Below the pieces are notes generated by a model. That model was not told where the DNA came from. It did no database searches and saw nothing but the letters and a program-made list of their open reading frames with translations. A program made the translations under genes and the position numbers. From the NCBI GenBank assembly GCA_900545705.1, contig URAK01000009.1, positions 1 through 64,000 on the forward strand: a stretch of DNA of 64,000 bases. The letters run 5' to 3'. Positions 52,957-61,444 of this stretch are shown one piece after another (position 1 is the stretch's first letter; the number at the start of each line of letters is the position of its first letter). Source of the DNA: an uncultured Opitutales bacterium. Its GTDB lineage: Bacteria; Verrucomicrobiota; Verrucomicrobiia; Opitutales; Intestinicryptomonadaceae.

Positions 52957-53253
52957 ATGGCAAAAGTAAATATCCAACCTCTTGGCGACAGAGTGCTCGT
53001 CAAGCAAGTAGAAGAAAAAGAACAAGTAAAAGGCGGCATCATAATCCCCGATTCCGCCAAGGAAAAATCGCAGGAAGCAACTGTTGTTGCTGTCGGATTG
53101 GGACGCACTCTCGATGACGGGAAACGCTCTTCGTTTGACGTGAAAGTCGGAGACAGAGTTTTAATTTCCAAGTACGGCGGCACGGAAGTCACCCTCAACG
53201 GTGAAAAGTACATGCTGTTGCGCGAAGACGACATTGTCGCCATTCTCAAATAA
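52957..53253 (+). CDS. groES: Co-chaperonin GroES (Hsp10)
   Basis: A 98-residue lid protein that caps GroEL. The usual pattern is seen: MAKVNIQPLGDRVLV, the mobile loop KGGIIIPDSAKEKSQ and the end EKYMLLREDDIVAIL. It begins 132 bases after dnaK and 25 bases before groEL. An A-rich leader without a Shine-Dalgarno precedes it, and no CIRCE element is visible. A weak C-rich/G-rich hairpin at about 52845-52870 may attenuate read-through from dnaK. Confidence 0.97.
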   Translation: MAKVNIQPLGDRVLVKQVEEKEQVKGGIIIPDSAKEKSQEATVVAVGLGRTLDDGKRSSFDVKVGDRVLISKYGGTEVTLNGEKYMLLREDDIVAILK

Positions 53254-53278
53254 CACTTAAAAAATAGAAAAAACAAAT

Positions 53279-54910
53279 ATGGCTAAACAAATTATTTTCG
53301 ACGAAGCAGCCCGTAAAAAGATTCTCGCGGGCGTAACGATTCTTGCCAAAGCAGTCAAGGCGACTCTCGGCCCGAAAGGCCGCAATGTCGTAATCGACAA
53401 AAAATACGGCGCTCCCTTGATAACAAAGGACGGCGTAAGCGTTGCGAAAGAAATCGAGCTTGAAGACGCCTTTGAAAATATGGGCGCCCAGATGGTCAAG
53501 GAAGTCGCCAACAAGACTTCCGACAACGCCGGCGACGGCACTACAACTGCGACTGTTTTGGCGGAGGCCATCTACCGCGAAGGCTTGCGCAACGTAGCGG
53601 CAGGCTGCAACCCGATATTTGTAAAGCGCGGCATCGACAAAGCTGTCGACGCGGCTGTTAAAGAGCTTGCCAAGAATTCCAAGACTGTAAAGGACAGCGA
53701 GGAAATCAGGCAGGTTGCCACCGTGTCCGCCAACTGGGACAAGGAAATTGGCGACATCATTGCCGAAGCCATGAACAAGGTCGGCAAAGACGGCACAATA
53801 ACGGTTGAAGAAGCCAAGACAATCGAAACCTCCCTCGACGTTGTCGAAGGCATGCAGTTCGACAAAGGCTATCTCTCTCCCTACTTTGTCACCAATACTG
53901 AAAATATGGAGTGCGTTCTCGAAGACGCATACATTCTCATACACGAGAAGAAAATCTCCAACCTCAACGAGCTTCTCCCGATATTGCAGGCTGTTGCCAA
54001 GACCGGCAAACCGCTCATGGTTATCGCAGAAGACGTCGAAGGCGAAGCGCTTGCTGCGTTGGTTGTCAACAAATTGCGCGGCATGCTGAATGTGTGCGCT
54101 GTAAAGGCTCCGGGATTCGGCGACAGGCGCAAGGCAATGCTCGAAGACATCGCAATCCTCACAAACGGCCGTTGCATCACTGAGGACTTGGGCATCAAGC
54201 TTGAAAATATACAGCTTGCGGACCTCGGTAAGGCAAAGCGCATAACAGTCGGCAAGGAAAACACGACAATAGTCGAAGGCGCCGGCAAGTCCGCCGACAT
54301 TCAGGCGCGCGTAAAACAGCTGCGCAAGGCCATTGAGGAAACAACCTCCGATTATGACCGCGAAAAATTGCAGGAACGTTTGGCAAAATTGGCAGGCGGT
54401 GTTGCCGTAATCAATATCGGCGCCGCGACCGAACCCGAGATGAAAGAAAAGAAAGCCCGCGTTGACGACGCTCTGCATGCGACCCGCGCCGCTGTTGAAG
54501 AAGGCATAAGCGCAGGCGGCGGTGTTGCTCTGTTGCGCACGGCTTCCGCAATCGACAAGCTTGAGCTTGAAGGCGACGAAGCAATTGGCGCGCAGATTGT
54601 CCGCAAGGCAATCGAATCTCCGTTGCGCCAACTTTGCGAAAACGCTGGCGAAGAAGGAGCTCTCGTTGTCAAGGAAGTCTTGAAGAGCAAGGGCAATATG
54701 GGCTACAATGTGGCGACCGGCAAGTTTGAAGACTTGTTCAAGGCGGGCGTCGTAGATCCTACGAAGGTGACCCGTTCGGCGTTGCAGAATGCCGCAAGCG
54801 TTGCGAGCCTCTTGTTGACGACGGAATGCATGATTGCAGACAAGCCCGAAGAAAAGCCCGCAGCTCCGATGGGAGATCCGTCGATGGGCGGCATGGGCGG
54901 CATGATGTAA
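53279..54910 (+). CDS. groEL: Chaperonin GroEL (Hsp60)
   Basis: A 543-residue ring chaperonin. Conserved segments are TLGPKGRNVVIDKKYGAP, then VANKTSDNAGDGTTTATVLA with the ATP-binding DGTTT, the apical KKISNLNELLPILQ and GFGDRRKAMLEDIAILT, and GISAGGGVALLR. The end GGMGGMM is the typical Gly-Met tail. It lies 25 bases after groES, making one groESL operon. A large open frame on the opposite strand is a coding shadow. A terminator follows at 54931-54992. Confidence 0.98.
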   Translation: MAKQIIFDEAARKKILAGVTILAKAVKATLGPKGRNVVIDKKYGAPLITKDGVSVAKEIELEDAFENMGAQMVKEVANKTSDNAGDGTTTATVLAEAIYREGLRNVAAGCNPIFVKRGIDKAVDAAVKELAKNSKTVKDSEEIRQVATVSANWDKEIGDIIAEAMNKVGKDGTITVEEAKTIETSLDVVEGMQFDKGYLSPYFVTNTENMECVLEDAYILIHEKKISNLNELLPILQAVAKTGKPLMVIAEDVEGEALAALVVNKLRGMLNVCAVKAPGFGDRRKAMLEDIAILTNGRCITEDLGIKLENIQLADLGKAKRITVGKENTTIVEGAGKSADIQARVKQLRKAIEETTSDYDREKLQERLAKLAGGVAVINIGAATEPEMKEKKARVDDALHATRAAVEEGISAGGGVALLRTASAIDKLELEGDEAIGAQIVRKAIESPLRQLCENAGEEGALVVKEVLKSKGNMGYNVATGKFEDLFKAGVVDPTKVTRSALQNAASVASLLLTTECMIADKPEEKPAAPMGDPSMGGMGGMM

Positions 54911-54930
54911 TCTTCCGCAAATAAGCTTTG

Positions 54931-54992
54931 GCGGTTTGGAAGCCGGTTATCGCGCAGTGCGCGGTTTGGCAATCCAAACCGCTTTTTTTTTT
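54931..54992 (+). terminator. Intrinsic terminator after groEL
   Basis: GCGGTTTGGA pairs with TCCAAACCGC across a 32-base loop with inner GC pairing, followed by ten T. Confidence 0.85.
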
Positions 54993-55104
54993 ACCTTTTA
55001 CGAAATGGAGGAGGCAAAGGGCGTGCATGATGACGAATTGCAGATTTATTAAGTGGTTCTAACAGGCGTTTTGGCGGCGGAGGGCGGGTATAGATTGCGC
55101 AATA

Positions 55105-55210
55105 GAAAATTTTGAAGATAACGCGAAAAAACTTTGCGAACACCCAGTTAGACACGAGTGCGATTCCATTGCTTGAAGATTTTGAATATAACGCGAAAAA
55201 ACTTTTCGAG
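55105..55210. repeat. Two direct repeats with 70-bp period
   Basis: About 35 bases, beginning GAA-ATTTTGAA-ATAACGCG and ending AAAAAACTTT-CGA, occur twice, offset by 70 bases, with about three mismatches. The offset is not a multiple of three. Confidence 0.5.
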
Positions 55211-55573
55211 GACAGAATTAGCGATACTTAAAATTCCCGATGCTTGCTGAAAAACGGGTTGCTTTGCGCTAAATTAAGGCTTTGAGATTTGAATACAGGC
55301 TGTTTTTCCCTAAAAAAATAAATTGGCGCTATACGGATTTTGAAATGTTTGCTAGGCGGAGGGTACCCAAAAATTTTCCAAATGGTATGGAGAATGATGC
55401 GCGGCTTCACTCAGAATTTTTCCGCGGGATTTTTCATTGAAGCAGTGACGGACGTCCATTCCAGATTGTATTTAGCTGAAATTTAATAGCAAGAAAAGGA
55501 GCGCGCTAGCGCGCTAATGAAAAATTTGCGCGGCATTTTCCAAACGCAAAATTTTTTATCAAATCTTTGAACG

Positions 55574-55606
55574 GAAAATCTCCGCTTTTCAAAAAGCGGA
55601 GATTTT
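55574..55606 (-). terminator. Long hairpin, likely terminator of the dehydrogenase gene
   Basis: A 16-bp perfect stem (GAAAATCTCCGCTTTT and its complement). The A/T ends of the stem provide the T tract on the minus strand; it lies about 100 bases past the stop. Confidence 0.65.
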
Positions 55607-55707
55607 CTGCAATTCGTTTAGCTTTGTGAGAGGTAAAGCAATTTCACCAAGCGTGCCCTTATGCGGCGTAAAAGATATAAAGCCGCCGCAAGCGAGGGAA
55701 CGGTGCG

Positions 55708-56673
55708 TCAACATATCCTGTTTTTATTCCCGCCTTCCGCCCACGATTTGAGGTTTTCAAAGGCTATTTGAATTAGGCGCTGCCGTGCTTCCCTTGTGGT
55801 CCATGCAATATGGGGGGTGATATGGCAGTTCTTGGCGGAGATTAACGGATTGTCGGCGCTCGGAGGTTCTGTCGAAAGCACGTCAAGGCCGGCGGCCCCG
55901 ATTTTCCCGGAATTAAGGGCATTGGCCAAGTCGCGCTCGTTTATGAGTCCGCCCCTACCGGTATTTATTATCCATGCGCCGTTCTTCATTTTTGATATGT
56001 TTGAGGCGTTTATGATTTCCTTTGTGGAGTCGTTGAGCACACAGTTTAGCGATATTGCGTCGGAAATGCCGAAGAGCTCGTCGAGCGTCTTAAATTCAAC
56101 TGGGCCGTCGCAAGTGCCGGCTGGTTTGCTCGGCGAATACGCGGCAACTTTCATGCCGAATGCAATTCCGATTTTTGCTACTTTTTTGCCTATCGTGCCG
56201 TACCCTATTATCCCAAGAGTTTTACCCGCAATTTCCGTTATGGGTCTTATGCAGTAGCAGATGTCGGGCGATTTTGCCCAGTCTCCCGCCCTCACCGATT
56301 CCGCATGTTCTTCGACCATGTTTGATATGTTTAGAATATGCGCGAAAACCTCTTGCGCGACACTATCGGTGCTGTATCCGGCTATGTTTGTGACTGCTAT
56401 TCCGCGCGACTTTGCGCACTGCAAGTCCACATTATTGTACCCAGTTGCGAGAACCCCGATATACTTCAAGTTGGGGAGGGCGTCAATTTGCTCCTTAAAC
56501 ATAGGAACCTTATTTGTGAGAACGGCGACTGCGCCGGAGGCGCGCTCTATGATTTTATCCTTTGGGGTTCGGTCGTAGGCTTCGACTTCTCCGAGGGTTT
56601 TTAGAGCGTCCCAGTTGAACTCTCCCATAGTTGACGTGTATCCGTCGAGAATTGCGATTTTTCCGATATTCAT
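55708..56673 (-). CDS. D-2-hydroxyacid dehydrogenase (glycerate dehydrogenase-like)
   Basis: A 321-residue cytoplasmic NAD(P)-dependent dehydrogenase reducing 2-ketoacids such as hydroxypyruvate. The Rossmann motif GIIGYGTIGKKVAKIG is preceded by the family start of the nucleotide domain. Catalytic Arg is in IINTGRGGLINE, catalytic Glu in LDVLSTEPP and catalytic His in NCHITPHIAWTT. LATGYNNVDLQCAKSRGI is the typical substrate-domain segment. The overall pattern is closest to glycerate dehydrogenase (HprA), but substrate choice cannot be fixed by eye. It is divergent from the HAD gene, 73 bases away. Confidence 0.9.
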   Translation of the reverse strand: MNIGKIAILDGYTSTMGEFNWDALKTLGEVEAYDRTPKDKIIERASGAVAVLTNKVPMFKEQIDALPNLKYIGVLATGYNNVDLQCAKSRGIAVTNIAGYSTDSVAQEVFAHILNISNMVEEHAESVRAGDWAKSPDICYCIRPITEIAGKTLGIIGYGTIGKKVAKIGIAFGMKVAAYSPSKPAGTCDGPVEFKTLDELFGISDAISLNCVLNDSTKEIINASNISKMKNGAWIINTGRGGLINERDLANALNSGKIGAAGLDVLSTEPPSADNPLISAKNCHITPHIAWTTREARQRLIQIAFENLKSWAEGGNKNRIC

Positions 56674-56746
56674 AAAGCTTGCCTCTTTCTTTTTTATGTT
56701 AAATTATCCGCCTTTTATTCGGAAATAGAAGCTTTTTCAAAAAAAA

Positions 56747-57397
56747 ATGAAGTACGCTCATATAATATGGGATTTTAACGGGACTATAATAGACGACGTA
56801 TCTTTGGGGGTCGATGTCTTCAACAAGCTGAGGGCGGACTGCGGGCTTGAGCCTATCGACAAGACCGAATACGTCGAAAACTTTAAAATTCCCGTTCGAG
56901 ACTTTTATGAGGATATGGGGTTTGACTTCTCAAAAGTCGATTTTCGCAAGATAGGCGAGAGGTTTGTTGAATTGTACAGCAGCAAGCGATTTGAATGCCC
57001 GCTAACATACGGAGTTGCCGATGCCGTTAGGACTTTTTCAAAAATCGGCGTTGGGCAGAGCGTATTGTCGGCCTACGAGAACGGGCTTTTGCACCAGGCA
57101 ATAAGCCACTACGGATTGTCGGATTACTTTGGGCGCATAGACGGTTTGGACAATATAGACGCCGGTTCAAAAATCGAGCTCGGCAAGCGGCACATAGCGG
57201 CCATTGGCGAATCTCCGGAGATGGTTGTAATGGTTGGCGACACTCCACACGACAAGCAGGTTGCCGACGCCATGGGAGTAGCGTGCGCACTTGTTGCCTG
57301 CGGGCACACTTCTCGCCGCAGGCTCGAAAAAGTCGGGGTGCCTGTCTTTGAAAACCCTGCCGAGTTTAAAGAGGCATTTTTGTCCGGAGACTTTTAG
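56747..57397 (+). CDS. HAD-family phosphatase (phosphoglycolate phosphatase-like)
   Basis: A 216-residue cytoplasmic haloacid dehalogenase-fold hydrolase with a C1 helical cap at about residues 16-80. Motif I reads IIWDFNGTIIDD: the nucleophile Asp 9 is present, but the usual second Asp of DxDGT is Asn 11. Motif II is near SVLSAYENG, the Lys motif is in DAGSKIELGKR, and motif IV is VVMVGDTPHDKQVADAMG. Together with the hydroxyacid dehydrogenase opposite it could handle two-carbon phosphoglycolate/glyoxylate-type metabolites, which is only an inference. The leader is A-rich with no Shine-Dalgarno. Confidence 0.87.
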   Translation: MKYAHIIWDFNGTIIDDVSLGVDVFNKLRADCGLEPIDKTEYVENFKIPVRDFYEDMGFDFSKVDFRKIGERFVELYSSKRFECPLTYGVADAVRTFSKIGVGQSVLSAYENGLLHQAISHYGLSDYFGRIDGLDNIDAGSKIELGKRHIAAIGESPEMVVMVGDTPHDKQVADAMGVACALVACGHTSRRRLEKVGVPVFENPAEFKEAFLSGDF

Positions 57398-57483
57398 GGC
57401 GATTTTCTTGCGCGAGAGCCATTCGGAAAATTTCCCATGCGCAACCGCGGGCGGGCAGAGTATAATTCAGCATTTTTGAATAT

Positions 57484-57512
57484 AAAAAGAGCGGGCAATT
57501 AGCCCGCCTTTT
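57484..57512. terminator. Bidirectional intrinsic terminator
   Basis: GCGGGC pairs with GCCCGC around a 5-base loop, with five A on the left and TTTT on the right, serving both convergent genes. Confidence 0.8.
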
Positions 57513-57518
57513 AAGCAT

Positions 57519-58664
57519 TTAGAACTTGTTTACACTGTCCTTAGCCTGTTCTTTGCGTTCATCTGCCTGTTTTTTATAGGAGTCCTCAAATACGGCACGC
57601 ATAGATTTGTCGAAAGTCGAGTCTACAAAAAGCACTGCGTTGTAAAACAATTTTGCCCTTACGGAACCGTCGGCGAGTTCGTAGTCGTAGCCGAGCATAG
57701 TTTCCGGCTGTTGCGGAAGATTGTAGGTTATCTGGACGTTTTTTGTGCGGTTTTGTTTTGCGCTTCCGCCAACCAAGACGTCTTTCATCTTGTATTTTAT
57801 AATGGAGGCGGAATCGTTCGCGGAACCCGTGCCGGCGGGTTGGAAAAACGATTCAAAATCGCGCATATTATATGCGCCAAACCTGTTGATTTTTGGGGGA
57901 AGGGCGCCGGAGGTCTTTTTGGCGTTTCTCGAATTTTGGCGCGCGGTTTTGGCGGCGCTTGTCATAGACTGCTTCTCAACGAGGTTGCGGTATTTTTCGT
58001 ATGCGGTTCTCTGGTAAGCTTCCATAATCTGGAATTGGAGGCTTTGCCCGTAGTTCGTAGATCCCTCCACGTCTTCGGGAACAGTCACGTATATGAATCT
58101 ATTTGGATTTTCCGGAAGAATTTCCCTCAGCGTCTTCTTTCCGTCGGGGTCCGGATCGGCAATCTTCAATTCTCCGTTTTTAAATTCCACGTCCCATTTT
58201 CGATTTACCGGCACATACGTTACCCTCTTCCATTTAGAGCCTTTGGCGCGGGCGACCGACTCCATAATAGCTTCCAGTTCTTCCGTAGTCATAGGGTCGC
58301 CGTGGCGGCGGTACATCTCCATAACGGAAATGTCGTTTTGGTAGCCTATGTGGAATTCCCAGCCGAAAAGGTCGTGCTGCTGTATGGTGTCGCTATTGGC
58401 GGCAGAGGTAGCGTCGGCGCGCTTATAATAGAATTTATGGAAAACCGAGCGCGGCATTGTGAGGAATAGATTTACATAAGGCAATTCCATAGCCTCCCTA
58501 AATCTATCTTCTTTTGCGTCGTATATATATGCGGATCCGCCGTTTTTTGACATGAGCCGCCCTTCTATTTCAGCGCGCGTCTCTCCTATTTTAGCGTATG
58601 AAACGGCTGCTGTTGAAAATGCCGCAAGAAATGCCGTAGACAATAAAAACGGGATACTTTTCAT
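57519..58664 (-). CDS. Secreted protein of unknown function
   Basis: A 381-residue exported protein. The start at 58664 gives MKSIPFLLSTAFLAAFSTAAVSYA, a clean signal peptide; an upstream start at 58700 would place 12 residues before it. The mature N-terminus KIGETRAEIEGRLMSKNGGSAYIYD has a SmpA/BamE-like flavour. The middle is mixed alpha/beta with DVEGSTNYGQSLQFQIMEAYQRTAYEKY. A Lys/Arg/Asn/Ser-rich linker lies near 245-265, and the C-terminus is highly charged (KKQADERKEQAKDS). No known family is recognised. It lies 39 bases downstream of the rRNA methyltransferase gene on the same strand. Confidence 0.7.
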   Translation of the reverse strand: MKSIPFLLSTAFLAAFSTAAVSYAKIGETRAEIEGRLMSKNGGSAYIYDAKEDRFREAMELPYVNLFLTMPRSVFHKFYYKRADATSAANSDTIQQHDLFGWEFHIGYQNDISVMEMYRRHGDPMTTEELEAIMESVARAKGSKWKRVTYVPVNRKWDVEFKNGELKIADPDPDGKKTLREILPENPNRFIYVTVPEDVEGSTNYGQSLQFQIMEAYQRTAYEKYRNLVEKQSMTSAAKTARQNSRNAKKTSGALPPKINRFGAYNMRDFESFFQPAGTGSANDSASIIKYKMKDVLVGGSAKQNRTKNVQITYNLPQQPETMLGYDYELADGSVRAKLFYNAVLFVDSTFDKSMRAVFEDSYKKQADERKEQAKDSVNKF

Positions 58665-58703
58665 AGGCGAAAATATATCGTATCTGCATATATAAATCAA
58701 TCT

Positions 58704-59945
58704 TTATTGTCTTAAAAATGTTGCGACGCACTCTATGTGCCTTGTCTGGGGGAAAAGGTCGAACGGCTGGAGCTTTTCAAGCCTGTATCCGAGTTTTTGG
58801 AGTTCGGCGGCGTCGCGCGCCTGCGTATCCGGCCCGCACGATACATACACTATTTTTGCCGGCGCAAACCTTGCCAACTGCCCGATAAACGACATATCGC
58901 AGCCTGAGCGCGGCGGGTCAATTATTACGGAAGTCTCCGCTCCGGGGTAGTCGCTTGAAACGCTTTCAAATATGTTTTCGGCCTTTCCTGCAAAGAAAGA
59001 GCAGTTGGCGATATTGTTTATGCCGGCATTTTTGCGGGCGCATTCAACGGCGTTTGCCGACACTTCTATTCCAGCGACCCGCTCAAATTCTTTTGCCGCC
59101 GAAAGTGCGAACATTCCGACTCCGCAATATGCGTCGACGAGAAATCTCGGCCCCTTGGCTTCCGACACTCCGTAAGAGACAAATTCAGGTAAAATGAAGG
59201 GATTATTCTGGAAAAATTCCCCCGCGACAAACTCGAACTCCAGATCTCCTACTCTTTCGCGGACTGCGGCGTTGTTGTCGCGGCAGACTTTCCCTCCGGC
59301 GTCTCTCAAAAGAATGGTTCCCCCGCGGCGCAGGGAATTTTTGCGCGCGCACAGGTCGGCTCGTGCGGCGGGGAGGGCTGCATTTATTGCGTCGGAGGCA
59401 ATCGGGCAATATGGAACGTCAACGAGTTCTGTGCGTCTTCCGACTTTTACGAAACCTATCGGGAAATCCGAATTTCTCGGCCTTTCGTAGTGTGGAGTTA
59501 GCTTTGAGCGGTAGGCGTATTGCATGGGCGACGGCTTTGTCGGCAAGGGAGTGCATTTTATTCCGCCTATTCTCTCCATCAAGTCCGCGACCTGCTTCCT
59601 TTTCCATTCGAGTTGCGCTTCGTAGGCAAGGTGCTGGTATTGGCAGCCCCCGCATATTCCGAAAAGCCCGCACTTTGGCGCGACGCGCTGGGGGCTTGGA
59701 CGCACGATTTCCACGAGGTCCCCCTCGGAAAAATTCTTTCTGTTGCGGAATATTCTGGCTTTTACCCGTTCTCCGCCGAGGGCAAACGGCACCATCACGA
59801 CCCAATCTCCCACGCGCCCGACACCCGAGCCGAGGTTTGCAATATCGTCGATTTCAAGCTCAACTATTTCGTGGTATTCAAAAGGTTCGGGGACGAAATT
59901 TCGCGGGATTTTTCTTTCTGTCGAGTTTGTGGATTCTTCGCTCAT
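58704..59945 (-). CDS. 23S rRNA (uracil-5-)-methyltransferase RlmD/TrmA family
   Basis: A 413-residue S-adenosylmethionine-dependent enzyme that makes 5-methyluridine in RNA, or a close relative. The TRAM domain is at about 25-85 (VELEIDDIANLGSGVGRV). The Fe-S cluster Cys are in KCGLFGICGGCQYQH with the fourth in VPYCPIAS. The methyltransferase part has FLVDAYCGVGMFALSAA (SAM binding), IDPPRSGCD and the catalytic Cys in KIVYVSCGPDTQARD. The start at 59945 gives the expected short N-terminus; an open frame upstream adds 47 unlikely residues. A divergent SpoU-type methyltransferase gene begins 40 bases away. RlmD versus RlmC specificity cannot be told by eye. Confidence 0.92.
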   Translation of the reverse strand: MSEESTNSTERKIPRNFVPEPFEYHEIVELEIDDIANLGSGVGRVGDWVVMVPFALGGERVKARIFRNRKNFSEGDLVEIVRPSPQRVAPKCGLFGICGGCQYQHLAYEAQLEWKRKQVADLMERIGGIKCTPLPTKPSPMQYAYRSKLTPHYERPRNSDFPIGFVKVGRRTELVDVPYCPIASDAINAALPAARADLCARKNSLRRGGTILLRDAGGKVCRDNNAAVRERVGDLEFEFVAGEFFQNNPFILPEFVSYGVSEAKGPRFLVDAYCGVGMFALSAAKEFERVAGIEVSANAVECARKNAGINNIANCSFFAGKAENIFESVSSDYPGAETSVIIDPPRSGCDMSFIGQLARFAPAKIVYVSCGPDTQARDAAELQKLGYRLEKLQPFDLFPQTRHIECVATFLRQ

Positions 59946-59985
59946 GAAATAAAGTTGTCTTGGCTTTTTTTTAGTCTTTTGTAGT

Positions 59986-60816
59986 ATGGGTAAAATTTTT
60001 AAAAGCGCAATGGAAGAATTTATACAAAGCAGGCAGAATCCTCGGGTGAAGTCGCTAATGAAACTCCGCGACAGGGCCGAGCGCAAGCGGCTGGGGCTGT
60101 TTGCGGTTGAGGGGCTGCGGGAATTGTCGAGGTGCGCGGAGCTTTCCGACGTCGAAGAGATATATTATTGTCCGGAATTTTTTAAAGGTCCGGCGCACGC
60201 GGAATTTATAAGGAAAATTTCCGAGGAGGGCAAAATTCCGCTCTGCCGACTTTCCGAAGGGGCGTTTGAGAAAGTCTCCAACCGCGAAGGCTGCGACGGG
60301 CTAATAGGCGTTTCAAAGCAATGGGGCTGCACGCTTTCGGATTTAGAGCTTCCGAAAGACCGCCCCGCGACTGTGCTTGTCGCCGACGCGATAGAAAAGC
60401 CCGGCAATCTCGGAGCCATTGTCAGAACTGCCGATTCCGAGCGCGCCGACGCCCTGATACTCACCAACTTGGTTTGCGACGTGTTTAATCCTGCGGCGGT
60501 AAGAGCCTCACAAGGGGCGTTGTTTTCCGTGCCCATCGCTGTGGCGACAGTTGAAGACGCCGCGCGCTGGTTAAAATCGTGCGGATTGAAAATTATCGGG
60601 GCACACCTCGGAGCCGAAAAGATGATTTGGGAGTCCGACTTTTCAAAGCCGACTGCGATAGTAGTCGGCAGCGAATCGGACGGCCTCGGGGCCGACTGGG
60701 AAAGGCTTCTCGACGAAAAGGTGAAAATTCCTATGTGGGGAATATCCGACAGTCTCAACGTAAATGTTGCTGCAGCGATTTTTCTGTACGAGGCGCTCAG
60801 AAGCAAAAACGCATAG
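59986..60816 (+). CDS. SpoU-family RNA 2'-O-methyltransferase
   Basis: A 276-residue enzyme methylating ribose 2'-OH in rRNA or tRNA. Residues about 10-105 form the L30e-like substrate-binding domain (PRVKSLMKLRDRAERKRLGLF, cut as KLRDRAERKR). About 125-276 is the SPOUT domain with motif 1 EKPGNLGAIVRTAD, motif 2 IVVGSESDGLG and motif 3 IPMWGISDSLNVNVAAAIFL, which form the knotted SAM site. An internal ATG at 60010 is an alternative start. No Shine-Dalgarno is visible. The exact target nucleotide is unknown. Confidence 0.93.
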   Translation: MGKIFKSAMEEFIQSRQNPRVKSLMKLRDRAERKRLGLFAVEGLRELSRCAELSDVEEIYYCPEFFKGPAHAEFIRKISEEGKIPLCRLSEGAFEKVSNREGCDGLIGVSKQWGCTLSDLELPKDRPATVLVADAIEKPGNLGAIVRTADSERADALILTNLVCDVFNPAAVRASQGALFSVPIAVATVEDAARWLKSCGLKIIGAHLGAEKMIWESDFSKPTAIVVGSESDGLGADWERLLDEKVKIPMWGISDSLNVNVAAAIFLYEALRSKNA

Positions 60817-60848
60817 GCGGCGCCTCTGTAAAATGCCGCAACTTTTTT
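60817..60848 (+). terminator. Weak intrinsic terminator after SpoU gene
   Basis: GCGGC pairs with GCCGC across a 13-base loop, followed by AAC and seven T. Confidence 0.5.
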
Positions 60849-60911
60849 TGCCATTGTTCGCCTGCTAAATGCCCCGCGCCTTATTTTTTCGATTTGCAAC
60901 TGCGCGATGTC

Positions 60912-61187
60912 TGCAAATGTAATGAATTTTTTTGCGATAGTGCGCGCGAGCGTCGCGGGTTTCCATGAGCGCCCGCGCGCTTCCCGTAAACTGAACGAAT
61001 TTCCGCGTATTTTTGCGCGTTGCTAGCAACCGTCGCAGACTCTGCGCTATCCAAAATTCGGAAATCAATTTATCCGCGCCGGCGTGCCAATGCGTAAGCA
61101 AGAATTATTTTTTTTGCGCACCATCGCGCTAATTGAAATCCTATGCGGATTCCCTGCGCCAGTGCAAATATAATGAATTTTTTTGCG
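60912..61187. repeat. Two near-identical 25-bp direct repeats
   Basis: Bases 60912-60936 and 61163-61187 match at 24 of 25 positions, each followed by GC-rich sequence (GCGCG/GCGCAAG). A weaker third copy is near 61099. Confidence 0.6.
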
Positions 61188-61444
61188 CGCCAGTAGTATG
61201 CGCAAGCGAAACATATTCCCATTTGAGCCCGCGCGCTTTACGTATGTACATTTATTCACATATGTTCCGAGTTATCTGAAAATCGGAATGAGCCAAGCTT
61301 TGATAAATATTGCTCCTGCCAAAATCAATGCCTTACCCCCGCAAAAAATTGAAATTTTTTAGAAATAAAAAAACAGTTTTTTTGCGACTTATTTTCGAAA
61401 TTTCCGCGCGGCGATACGCGCGGAACCCTATATTTCTTAAAGCG

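Larger units (their letters stand above)
54911..55707. other. 800-bp spacer with direct repeats and palindromes
   Basis: It begins with the groEL terminator. Two 35-base near-identical copies lie at about 55105 and 55175. A perfect palindrome AGCGCGCTAGCGCGCT is at 55500-55515, and a long hairpin at 55574-55606 ends the dehydrogenase transcript. No intact gene is present; some stretches near 55170-55440 could be decayed coding sequence, but no family was recognised. Confidence 0.45.
60817..61444. other. Spacer with short interspersed repeats
   Basis: It begins with a probable terminator (60817-60848). Copies of a TGCAAATNTAATGAATTTTTTTGCG-like word lie at 60912 and 61163, with a weaker relative near 61099. 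A GC-rich stem TTCCGCGCG/CGCGCGGAA at about 61400-61424 may end the protease transcript. No gene is present. Confidence 0.45.

Noticed and set aside
50764..52957. CIRCE heat-shock operator before dnaK or groES
   Set aside because: Looked for TTAGCACTC-N9-GAGTGCTAA in both leaders and found nothing similar.
53246..54631. 461-codon open frame on the minus strand opposite groEL
   Set aside because: It mirrors groEL codon structure, has Cys/Phe/Ala-rich unnatural composition and no ribosome binding site; it is a coding shadow.
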